64,000 nt of DNA from Paraspadella gotoi (lineage: Eukaryota > Chaetognatha): contig CM119265.1 of the NCBI GenBank assembly GCA_051294375.1, forward strand, positions 3,096,254-3,160,253, read 5' to 3'. The notes under the pieces are model-generated. The model searched no databases and was not told the origin of the DNA. It was given only the letters and a program-made list of their open reading frames with translations. Of this stretch, positions 53,780 through 64,000 are shown piece by piece. Positions within the stretch are counted from its first letter, which is position 1. Each line of letters begins with the position of its first letter. The position numbers and the translations under genes are program-made.

Positions 53780-55415
53780 CTTATAAAGCTTCGAGATATA
53801 CATAGTTTCAAGCTATAGTTCGTCGAAGTTCCGATCAAGATTTCTTTATATTTCACTTTTATTCAAAACTGCATAGTCACGGCTCAACAAATTATATCAA
53901 TATGGGCAGATTTTGAAAGTGTGGCGTCTTGGGAAGCCAACGGAGGTAAGAGCGCGGGGGTAAATTTAGAGGTTTTATTATCAATTTGGACCAAATTGAA
54001 GGGAAGTCAGTTTTTTCACGCTCAAAGCTTTTTAAGTACTTACCTGTCTATATTGAAAACTGTGGACGTAGGTTATCCAACGAGGACTTCAATTAAAAAT
54101 AATCATTGATCATGCGCGATCCGGGCCAGATAAAAACCGACATTTCAACAAGGCTTTACCGTATTTTCCTGCGACTCATGCGTGAATCGCCGGCGACATC
54201 GCTATTAGAATGAACTACAACTTAAGTGAAACATTTATGGTTAAAAACAATTTATAGTTAATCCTAAGGGTTAATTTAAATTAGAGAACTCTATGTTTTT
54301 ACCTCGTTCCGCCTTTCATATAAGTTTATCTCTTACTTTTATTAATTTTATTTATTGCATAAATTTATCAAAATAATATAATCACTATCTTTTAATTATA
54401 GTTTTATTGCTATCATAGTCATTCATTCGAAAATGATGAACTAATTAACAATCTTGAATTGACAATTATATATTAAAATAATTATATTTTGCATGATTGT
54501 TTAATGTTTAATTTCGGATTTTGTTTACTAAGTAGAGTTTTTATTTTGATTAAACAACGGTTTAATTATAACGGTCATGTTTCGGTTCTTGTTTGAACCT
54601 TCACACAGCGCAAATTATTTATAAAGTGACAATTTTTGAGAGAGTAGTTAATGAGAGAGAGAGACGGGGATATATATATATAGAGAGAGAGAGAGAGACA
54701 GAGAGAGAGAGACAAGAGAACCCATAATATGGAGCCCATGGCCTTCTTCCCGCTTCCGCCAAACGCCGCTACATCTCAATATTTTCAAGTCTTTCCTCTT
54801 TTTTTAGCCTCCGGCCGTCGATTCGATGGTAGAAGCGGAAATCTGGATGAAGTGAAAGCGGAAATGGATGCGTAGAAGGTGCGAAGAAGAATATGATGAG
54901 TGGAAAGTGGAAATATCGACAAGTGGAAGAAGAACAAGAAGAGGTGGAATTCAAAAACCTTGAAAAGCTAGAATTCAGGGAGAGCAAGGGACGAAAGCGA
55001 AATTGTCAAGCTAATTAAGTAGTCAAAACTTATATATGAAGTGTACTTAAAAGCCAAAGATTAAATCTTTAACGGACGACTCGAAAAAAAACAAACTTTT
55101 GGTGAGAAAGACATACACAGCCAGGGTGCCTCCGTCCAATCCGTGTCATCCGTTGCCATCGGATAAAGAATAACCTAAGCAAAACACGCTTTCAAATCAG
55201 ATCGGCATAAATTCAGCCGATAATCTGGCGTTTTTAAAAAACCCCGGAGGGAGAAGCGCGGAGTCGTCAGTGAGAAAAATAGAAAAGAGGTTGAGACTTT
55301 TCAAAACGAGATCGGGTCTTGATTGGGCACGCCCAATCTTGTTTTTTATGTCGGCGACGCATCTCCGTTTAAAGCGAGGACAAAGCAAAGAGGAAGGGGT
55401 GAAGAGTTAGGGGTG

Positions 55416-55472
<57 letters not shown>

Positions 55473-55717
55473 TGAGAGAGAGAGAGAGATAAGCCATTAT
55501 GAGGAATCAGAACGGGAAGGAAAGCAACGCTTGGTTCTGCTCTTAAAATATTTTTGTCGCTGTAATCCTTTTTAAATGATTAATTTCTACTCGTATAGAC
55601 GTAATTAAAAAGATCCCAACCTAACAAATCTTTTGGATTTCGAATTCTATATCATATTCTCGATTCAAAAACAGAGTTTATTTCATCAAATTTCTAAATG
55701 AATTTTTTCAAATTTAC
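53780..55717. other. Region downstream of the Cys-rich gene, copy 1
   Basis: AT-rich with (GA)n tracts at 54650-54715 and 55420-55490. Minus-strand open stretches at 55250-55400 (CVADIKNK) and near 54800-54850 (FRFYHRIDGRR) may be further exons, but neither closes in phase. The first reads better in the duplicate (DGGAHIKTRSRFESLQLF, about 60390-60500), where N gaps hide the upstream part. Confidence 0.35.
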
Positions 55718-57983
55718 GTTAGCCCAAACTCCTATTTTAACCTCTTGTCCTCTTTGAACAACTGGACCTGGGTCTAATTGGGTGGACCCATCAACATAAT
55801 TGCGAGAATCTTTCCCACATCCCGTGACAAAATGGATCCCTGTGCAAATCAAAAAGAGGAACGGGATGATTCCAGAGAAATCGGCCGGTTTTCCCAAAGC
55901 GCCATATTTTTTTATATTCCAGAATTAAATTAATTTTTTAAATTAAAGATTAAGGTCTAAGGGATTAGAATTAACTATGATTAGTTAAAATATGGTTAGG
56001 GATTAGGATTTAAGTTAGGGTTAAGATCAGGTTATGGGATAGAGGTTAGGGTAAGCTATTTGGGTTAGGGCATTAGGTTACCGGTTTAATAATAATTATG
56101 GCTAAATATTAAATTTAACCAAAAACAAGTTGGAGCAAACCATGTTGGATCTGCCCACGAATCATTAGCGTGTAATTAATAATTAATTAGGCATAAAATT
56201 CAATCCAATCGCTCATCCACTGATTTGGTTAATTGGCGTTCAAATAGTGAAAACTCGATTTTTTGCTTCTTTTTCATTTAAACCCATTTCCACTTGCACG
56301 ATTCCATCGAAACTTCACATCCAGCTCAAGTAACACAGCTCCCTACCTACACAGTACACAAAAATGTTCCATTTCCCAATCCATTCCATCCAATCACGAA
56401 TTAATTGGAGTTTTTTTGCTTCAGGTGGGACGGAACGGGACAGACAGCTAGACAGACAGACACGACAGACAACAGGACAGGACAGACGGAACGGACAACG
56501 GACATAATTTTTTTGCATAATTTAATCATAAATCGACATGTTTCGACATGATATAAAGAGAATGCTCGACAAGATTGAGGGGGACGGACCGACGGACCGA
56601 CAAAGTGATAAGCAGATCCCACTTAAAAATTTTTAGTTTTCAGAATAAGGATTTTATTTTTATAATGCGTACAGCGTCTTCGATAAAGACTAAAAATTTA
56701 CCAGAGTCGAAAATATGACGATGAAATAAAATATTAGTTTGGAACAGTCTACCACATTGAAACGTTATTTTCAAAAGAGAACACTTACCCGGTAAACATT
56801 CCTCGCTTCCGCGGACCGCTGCACTGCGGGAGGCACTCTAGTCCGGAGCAGCATCTCGAGTGGGAGGAGGCTCGAGATTGTCAACTGCCGCGGAGACCAA
56901 CGCACCCCGGTTGTCCTGGCGAATAGAGCGGACATGAAAGAAGTCTAAAACGTCGATTGTAACTTCCGACAATGTTTCTGAGTTTGTGCTTAGTAAGCCT
57001 AAGCCTAGAGCCTAAGCACTGCTTACCCCTCTTCCATATTTCTTCGACCCCGAAATCACGAGACCGCTCAAATTGCCCGAGACACACATTTATAAACAAA
57101 CGCATTTTGGAGGCAAAAATAAAGAGAGTAAAAAAAAAAAAAAAAAAACAAATAAAAAAAAATATCTAAAACGAAAATTAAAATTCTTCTACAGCTAAAT
57201 GTCTTTGTTTATTCCTGCTGATATTTTAGTTTGTTTTTGTTGCGAAGCAAACTCGTTCGATGAGTGTACTCCGCGAGTACTCCAGATGGGACATGCTTTT
57301 GGAATCCCTCATAACACGAGATTCATCATTTCCTGGCATACAAACAAATAGGGATTCAATTTTGAATTAATAGAGCAATAAATATAATATAATATTAATA
57401 CAGTATAAAAATATCTTCTTTGTAATTGACACTTCTTCTGTGTCTGTTTTAAAGGGTTGGTGACTGACTGATCAAACTAAAATGCTTGGTGATTATCTGA
57501 GTAAAGAAAAATTAGCTACTAGCATTTGGATTTTGTATGTGAAAAAAAAAGAGAAAATTGCAAAGAATGGGAGGAATAAGATAAAAATAAGGAAGAAATT
57601 AAAAAAAAGTAAAAGAGAAAGAAGAGGAAAAGAAGAGCAAATATGGAAAATTAAAGAAGACCAAGGAGAGTATGAAATTAAAAGAAGTTAGAATAAAGGA
57701 AAAATAGTATTAAAAATAGATGATGTAATTAATTTTTTGTTGAAACGGATTTCCTAAATGATCACGTGACTTTTTCATTTCAGCTTTCCCCCTCACCCTT
57801 TTAGCGTATCCCTGCTTTCTCCGCAGAGCCGTACCCGTGCAGCGCAAGCGTCGGCTGCGTCGGCGGACCGACAATCGTATCTGACAGGACACTTTCCGCT
57901 GTCGAAAAGCGAATCGAAAACTGGGAGTCAACGACTATGGACGACGACACGAGGAGGGGCGTTCTGGACCGACGTCACACCAT
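55718..57983 (-). CDS. Small secreted Cys-rich protein gene, copy 1
   Basis: Exons on the minus strand: about 57983-57797 (signal peptide and first Cys module; frameshifted here), 56915-56789, 55839-55718. The second exon is in phase with the first and holds a C-x6-C ... CC-x4-C pattern like an inhibitor-cystine-knot or colipase-type fold. The third reads GIHFVTGCGKDSRNYVDGST and QLDPGPVVQRGQEVKIGVWA; its junctions are in phase (1 then 0). A possible next exon lies near 55250-55400. Copy 1 is the better one for the start of exon 2, copy 2 for exon 1. The role is unknown; such folds occur in many secreted proteins, and nothing here shows toxicity. Confidence 0.55.
55882..56110. mobile_element. 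MITE-like element, fourth copy (right end unclear)
   Basis: The left end is CGGCCGGTTTTCCCAAAGCG; the interior is GGTTAGGGATTAGGATTTAA-type units. The right inverted end could not be recognised. The duplicate is at about 61210-61440. Confidence 0.45.
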
Positions 57984-58680
57984 CCATCCACACTGCTGGA
58001 CTAACGACTTTCGACTTCCCTCTGCGTTTTGTGCAAAGCGAGACCGTCCCTAGGTATTAGCGCCAGTGAACTGGCATGCGTAACTGCAGGGTCGGAAAGC
58101 CCCCCAAAGCCAACAGTGAGATGCATCACAGGCAACCCGCTGTTTGCCATGGTTAGAAATAAAGCTGCAGACATTAAGTTTTAATATATAATGAAACTAG
58201 AAGAAAATAAATAATGTCACTTTTTTTCCGATTTTCGTTCGAAAGAATTTAAATATCCCATCATTTCATTCGCTTCAAGATCCGCTCGGTCACGGGTCAT
58301 GGGTCAGAACGACTACAGAGCCGGCTGGCTTTGTGCGTCTAATGTTGTTTATCAACGGACTGACCGACTGACGCGTTTTCTCAATTTCGAACGGAATCTA
58401 CGTTTCGTCACGGAAGAACCGGATTTCGCGTGACAGGATTTCGACGAGCGAATAATCTCATATTAATATCGCTAATAAATCAACGGATAAACAAACCCTC
58501 AAGGTCAAGAAAGGGGACGAGGAAAGATATAATCACGAAAAATCATCACATGCCAACGTGATTTGTGAATGCTCGTCGGTGAAATAACGCCGAGAACATA
58601 AGTCGTGACCCTTTAAATAATAAATTTCACAGTCTGGTGAATAAAAAATTCTTGTCTGGAGATCTCTCTCTTTTTCTTTA
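57984..58680. other. Upstream of Cys-rich gene copy 1
   Basis: Presumed 5' flank; the matching flank of copy 2 is 62788-63413. It holds TGGTTAGAAATAAAGC-type and GACTGACCGACTGACGCG words in both copies. I see no other exon. Confidence 0.4.
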
Positions 58681-61047
58681 CATTCTTATAAAGCTTCGAG
58701 ATATACATAGTTTCAAGCTATAGTTCGGTCGAAGTTCCGATCAAGATTTCTTTATATTTCACTTTTATTCAAAACTGCATAGTCACGGCTCCAACAAATT
58801 ATATCAATATGGGCAGATTTTGAAAGTGTGGCGTCTTGGGAAGCCAACGGAGGTAGAGCGCGGGGGTAAATTTAGAGGTTTTATATCAAATTTGGACCAA
58901 ATTGAAGGGAAGTCAGTTTTTTCACGCTCAAAGCTTTTTTAAGTACTTACCTGTCTATATTGAAAACTGTGGACGTAGGTTATCCAACGAGGACTTCAAT
59001 TAAAAATAATCATTGATCATGCGCGATCCGGGCCAGATAAAAACCACATTTCAACAAGGCTTTACCGTATTTTCCTGCGACTCATGCGTGAATCGCCGGC
59101 GACATCGCTATTAGAATGAACTACAACTTAAGTGAAACATTTATGGTTAAAAACAATTTATAGTTAATCCTAAGGGTTAATTTAAATTAGAGAACTCTAT
59201 GTTTTTACCTCGTTCCGCCTTTCATATAAGTTTATCTCTTACTTTTATTAATTTTATTTATTGCATAAATTTATCAAAATAATATAATCACTATCTTTTA
59301 ATTATAGTTTTATTGCTATCATAGTCATCATTCGAAAATGATGAACTAATTAACAATCTTGAATTGACAATTATATATTAAAATTATTATATTTTGCATG
59401 ATTGTTTAATGTTTAATTTCGGATTTTGTTTACTAAGTAGAGTTTTTATTTTGATTAAACAACGGTTTAATTTATAACGGTCATGTTTCGGTTCTTGTTT
59501 GAACCTTCACCAGCGCAAATTATTTATAAAGTGACAATTTTGAGAGTAAGTTAATGAGAGAGAGAGACGGGGATATATATATATAGAGAGAGAGAGAGAG
59601 ACAGAGAGAGAGAGACAGAGAACCCATAATATGGAGCCCATGGCCTTCTTCCGCTTCCGCCAAACGCCGTACATCTCAATATTTTCAAGTCTTTCCTCTT
59701 TTTTTAGCCTCCGGCCGTCGATTCGATGGTAGAAGCGGAATCTGGATGAAGTGNNNNNNNNNNNNNNNNNNNNNNNNNNNNNNNNNNNNNNNNNNNNNNN
59801 NNNNNNNNNNNNNNNNNNNNNNNNNNNNNNNNNNNNNNNNNNNNNNNNNNNNNNNNNNNNNNNNNNNNNNNNNNNNNNNNNNNNNNNNNNNNNNNNNNNN
59901 NNNNNNNNNNNNNNNNNNNNNNNNNNNNNNNNNNNNNNNNNNNNNNNNNNNNNNNNNNNNNNNNNNNNNNNNNNNNNNNNNNNNNNNNNNNNNNNNNNNN
60001 NNNNNNNNNNNNNNNNNNNNNNNNNNNNNNNNNNNNNNNNNNNNNNNNNNNNNNNNNNNNNNNNNNNNNNNNNNNNNNNNNNNNNNNNNNNNNNNNNNNN
60101 NNNNNNNNNNNNNNNNNNNNNNTGAAAAGCAGAATTCAGGGAGAGCAAATGGGACGAAAGGCGAAATTGTCAAGCTAATTAAGTAGTCAAAACTTATTAT
60201 TATGAGTTACTTTAAAAGCCAAAGATTAAAATCTAAACGGACGACGAAAAAAAACAAACTTTGGCTGAGAAAGACGATACCGCCAGGTGCCATCCGTGCC
60301 ATCCGTGTCATCCGTGCCATCGGATAAAGAATAACCTAAGCAAAACACGCTTTCATCAGATCGCATAAATTCAGCCAAATCTGGCGTTTTAAAAAAACCC
60401 CGAGGGAGAAGCGCGGAGTCGTCAGTGAGAAAAATAGAAAAGAGTTGGAGACTTTCAAAACGAGATCGGGTCTTGATATGGGCACCGCCATCTTTGTTTT
60501 TTATGTCGGCGACGCATCTCCGNNNNNNNNNNNNNNNNNNNNNNNNNNNNNNNNNNNNNNNNNNNNNNNNNNNNNNNNNNNNNNNNNNNNNNNNNNNNNN
60601 NNNNNNNNNNNNNNNNNNNNNNNNNNNNNNNNNNNNNNNNNNNNNNNNNNNNNNNNNNNNNNNNNNNNNNNNNNNNNNNNNNNNNNNNNNNNNNNNNNNN
60701 NNNNNNNNNNNNNNNNNNNNNNNNNNNNNNNNNNNNNNNNNNNNNNNNNNNNNNNNNNNNNNNNNNNNNNNNNNNNNNNNNNNNNNNNNNNNNNNNNNNN
60801 NNNNNNNNNNNNGAGAGAGAGAGAGAGAGAGAGAGATAAGCCATATGAGGAATCAGAACGGGAAGAAAGAACGCTTGGTTCTGCTCTTAAATTTTTTGTC
60901 GCTGTAATCCTTTTTAAATGATTAATTTCTATCGTATAGACGAATTTAAAAGATCCCAACTCACAAATCTTTTTGGATTTCGAATTCTATATCATTCTCG
61001 ATTCAAAAACAGAGTTTATTTCATCAAATTTCTAAGTAAATTTTTCA

Positions 61048-61723
61048 AATTTAGTTAGCTCCAAACTCTATTTAACCTCTTGTCCCTTTGAACCCTGACC
61101 TGGGTCTAATTGGGTGGACCATCAACATATGCGAGATCTTTCCACATTCCGTACAAAATGGATCCCCTGTGCAAATCAAAAGAGACGGGATGATTCCCAG
61201 AGAAATCGGCCGGGTTTTCCCAAAGCGCCATATTTTATTTTAAATCCAGAATTAAATTAATTTTTAAATTTAAAGATTAGGCTAAGGATTAGAATTAACT
61301 ATTGAGTTAGTAAATATGGTTAGGGATTAGGATTTAAGATTAGGGTTAAGATCAGGTTAGGGATAGAGGTTAGGGTAAGCTATTTGGGTTAGGCATTAGG
61401 TTACCGGTTTAATAATAATTATGGGCTAAATATTAAATTTAACAAAACAAGTTGGAGCAAACTTCACGATCATTAGCGGTAATTAATTAATTAATTAGGC
61501 AAAATTTCAAGTCAATCGCCCCATCCACTGATTGGTAATTGGCGTTCAAATAATGAAATCGATTTTTTTGGTTTTTTTTCCATTTAAACTCATTTCCACT
61601 TGCCCGATTCCATCGAAACTTCACATCCAGCTCAATAACACACTTTCCTACCTACACACAAAATTTCATTCCAATCCATCCATCCAATCACGAATAATTG
61701 GAGTTTTTTGCTCAGGTGGGACG

Positions 61724-61798
<75 letters not shown>

Positions 61799-62787
61799 GG
61801 ACGGACGAACGGACATAATTTGTTTGCATAATTTATCACAATTCGATGTTTCGACATGATATAAGAGAATGCTCGACAAGATTGAGGGGGACGGACCGAC
61901 GGACCGACAAAGTGATAAGCAGATCCCACTAAAAATTATTTAGTTTTCAAATAATGATTTTATTTTTAATAATCGTACACGTTTCGATAAAGACTAAAAA
62001 TTTACAGAGTCGAAATATGACGATGAAATAAAATATAGTTTGGAACAGTCTACCACATTGAATGTTATTTTCAAAATGAGACACTTACCCCGGTAAACAT
62101 TCCTCGCTTCCGCGACCGCTGACTGTCGGGAGGCACTCTAGTCCGGAGCAGCATCTCGAGTGGGAGCCGAGGTCGGAGTTGCACCTGCCGCGGAGACCAA
62201 CGCACCCGGCGTCCTGGCGAGAGAGGGACATGAAGGAAGTGTAACGTCAAGTAACTTCGACAATGTTCTGAGTTGTGCTTAGTGAGCCTAAGCCTAAGCA
62301 NNNNNNNNNNTCATGTAACTTCGACAATGTTCTGAGTTGTGCTTAGTAAGCCTAAGCCTAAGCCTAAGCANNNNNNNNNNTGGGAGGAATAAGATAAAAA
62401 GAAGGAAGAAATTAAAAAAAAGTAAAAGAGAAAAGAAGAGGAAAAGAAGAGAAATATGGAAAATAAAGAAGACAAGGAGAGTATGAAATAAAAAGAGTTA
62501 GAATAAAGGAAAATAGTATTAAAATAGATGATGTAATTATTTTTTGTGAACGGATTTCCTAATGATCACGTGACTTTTTTCACTCAGCTTTCCCCCTCAC
62601 CTTTAGCGTATTCCCTGCTTTCTCCGCAGTAGCCGTACCGGCTGCAGCGCAGCGTCGGCTGCGTCGGCGACCGACAATCGTAGTCTGACAGACACTTTCC
62701 GCTGTCGAAAGGATCGAACTGGGAGTCAACGACTATGACGACGACCACGAGGAGGGGCGTTCTGGACCCGACGGTCACACCATCCAT
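61048..62787 (-). CDS. Small secreted Cys-rich protein gene, copy 2
   Basis: Exon 1 is 62787-62601, intact: MDGVTVGSRTPLLVVVVIVV is a signal peptide, then SGKCLSDYDC and LRCSRYGYCGE. The CS-x-YGYCG motif resembles the core of chitin-binding (hevein-like) domains, but the full spacing is not met. The donor is G/GTGAGG. Exon 2 is about 62213-62089 and carries the CC-x4-C motif (RCCSGLECLP) but starts one frame off. Exon 3 (about 61166-61048) is frameshifted. A GTG codon two codons before the ATG is not needed as start. Confidence 0.55.
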
Positions 62788-63413
62788 CCACACTGTGGAC
62801 TAACGACTAACGACTTCCCTCTGCGTTGGCAAAGCGAGACCGTCCTAGGGTATTCGCGCCAGTGACTGGATGCGTAACTGAGGGTCGGAAGCCCCCAAAG
62901 CCAACAGTGAGATGCATCACAGGCAACCCGGCTGTTGCCATGGTTAGACAATAACGCTGAGACATAAGTTTTAATATATAATGAAATAGAGAAAATAAAA
63001 ATGTCACTTTTTTCCGATTTTCGTTCGAAGAATTAAATATCCCATCATTCATTCGCTCAGTCGCTCCGGTCACGGGTCATGGGTCAGAACGACTACAGAG
63101 CGTGGCTTGTGGTCTAGTTGTGATCAACGACTGACCGACTGACGCGTCTCAATTTCGAACGGAATCTACGTTCGTCACGGGAAGAACCTGTTTCGCGGTG
63201 ACAGGATTTCGACGAGCGAATAATCTCATTTGAATATCGTAATAAATCAACGGATAAACAAACCCTAAGGTCAAGAAAGGGACGAGGAAAAGATATAATC
63301 ACGAAAAATCATCACAGCAAACGTGATTTGTGAATGCTCGTCGGTGAAATAACGCGTGACCCTTTTAAATAATAAATTTCACAGTCTGTGAATAAAAAAT
63401 TCTTGTCTGGAGT

Positions 63414-64000
63414 GAGGTCTCGTCTGATCCAAATCTTAACCAGTCATTCTGACCTGAATTAATGATTGGCTGAAAATTGTTTTGATGATAAATTATAATG
63501 AATAATCATTCTACCATAAAAATTGGCAACTAATACAGATGTTGATATTTGATAATAAATATTCGGTTTTTCGTAAACAAAAGAGAACTAATGAATTTGG
63601 AAGAATCAAGTCTCTATCTTATTCAACAGCACTCTCTTCTAATAGTGTTCATTTCAATAACTAGCGCTCGTTAATTCCCTAGCGGAAAGAAATAAAATTT
63701 TCTTAAAAGTAGACAACTGAACACAGTCGATTTGTCTGAAGATTCTGAGCGTCCGATAATGGAGCTAACTTTCATCAAACAAGTTTCGTAAATGAAATTG
63801 ATACAACTAATATATAAATCATTGACTCTTTCAGTCTTGCCCCTGACTTAGGCCATAATGGGTTATGGCCTCCATCCCTCTTACAAGATAATTACATAGC
63901 AAAAGCCTGCAAGCCTTCAATCAGGACCCTCTCGGTAACCTAGTTTAATAAAGTAATTAAAGCCTTTATTTTTCGACTGGGAGTCGATATGACAAAAAAC
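63414..64000. repeat. Window end: AT-rich DNA with a SINE-like copy
   Basis: Single-copy AT-rich sequence after the duplicated block, with a SINE-like repeat at about 63790-63958 in the plus orientation (TTGATACAACTAATATAAA, GGCCTCCATCCCTCTTACAA). No exon is seen. Confidence 0.55.

Larger units (their letters stand above)
53777..63413. repeat. Tandem copy pair E (53777-58665) and E' (58680-63413)
   Basis: Both start at CATTCTTATAAAGCTTCGAG and end at TTCTTGTCTGGAG. They share the (GA)n tracts, a MITE-like element, a CAGA array and the Cys-rich gene. E' has N gaps at 59754-60122, 60523-60812, 62301-62310 and 62371-62380. The CAGA array is a clean (GACA)n in E' (61725-61798) but degraded in E (56438-56500). 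Confidence 0.88.

Noticed and set aside
55980-56100. Telomere or interstitial telomere site
   Set aside because: TTAGGG-like words are irregular and bounded by MITE-like ends, not a pure hexamer array.
59507-60959. Frames of 100-200 codons across N runs
   Set aside because: Open only because they are translated through unknown bases.

Overview
The window is nuclear DNA of a metazoan, most likely a protostome invertebrate; I cannot place it more finely. Genes are broken into short exons with GT-AG introns, exons are rich in C-ending codons, introns are AT-rich, and the gene families (class A GPCR, immunoglobulin-superfamily receptor, vWA, thrombospondin type-1, sushi and discoidin-like modules) are animal extracellular or signalling families. 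No bacterial-style operons exist here. Simple repeats ((TC)n/(GA)n, (ATC)n, (AATC)n), minisatellites and short interspersed repeats are abundant. Most long open frames other than the exons listed are low-complexity shadows. Exon models below were built by hand from splice sites and codon phase.

Layout. 1.5-17.7 kb (+): a 12-exon immunoglobulin-superfamily type I membrane receptor (signal peptide, three Ig-like domains, one membrane span, Gly-rich tail). Inside its 9.4-kb second intron, on the opposite strand (8.4-3.6 kb), lies a complete 8-exon class A GPCR of 371 codons. 19.3-21.8 kb (-): the membrane span and PPxY/proline-rich tail of a second receptor. 33.1-38.4 kb (-): a signal peptide and discoidin-like, sushi-like and Cys-rich exons; phase, strand and order make it plausible that this is the ectodomain of the same receptor. 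A cluster of tRNA-Asp, -Ile, a damaged -Gly and -Thr sits at 36.0-37.2 kb. 40.2-50.8 kb (+): a secreted or cell-surface protein with a TSP1-like repeat, a Ser-rich linker and a vWA domain with an intact MIDAS. 53.8-63.4 kb (-): a Cys-rich small secreted protein gene, present twice.

The most striking large-scale feature is a stutter: five consecutive segments each occur twice in tandem (A A' B B' C C' ...), pairs at about 19.9/22.0, 29.1/31.5, 44.9/46.4, 48.3/51.4 and 53.8/58.7 kb. The copies differ mainly by one-base insertions and deletions, and each copy repairs reading-frame errors of the other (clearest in the last vWA exon). I read this as uncollapsed haplotypes or unpolished long reads joined end to end, rather than true duplications, but that is inference. 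The same error type explains single-frame breaks in otherwise good exons (Ig exon 2, TM-tail exon at 20.1 kb).

Other items of interest: a 41-bp minisatellite that amplifies an authentic 5' splice site about ten times inside the Ig gene; (GA)n arrays that begin exactly at GTGAGA-type splice donors in three genes; a MITE-like family with TATTTTCC-bearing inverted ends and telomere-like interiors; a 180-bp SINE-like family; a tRNA-derived SINE; a near-perfect hairpin; and a hAT-like insertion present in only one of two duplicate copies.
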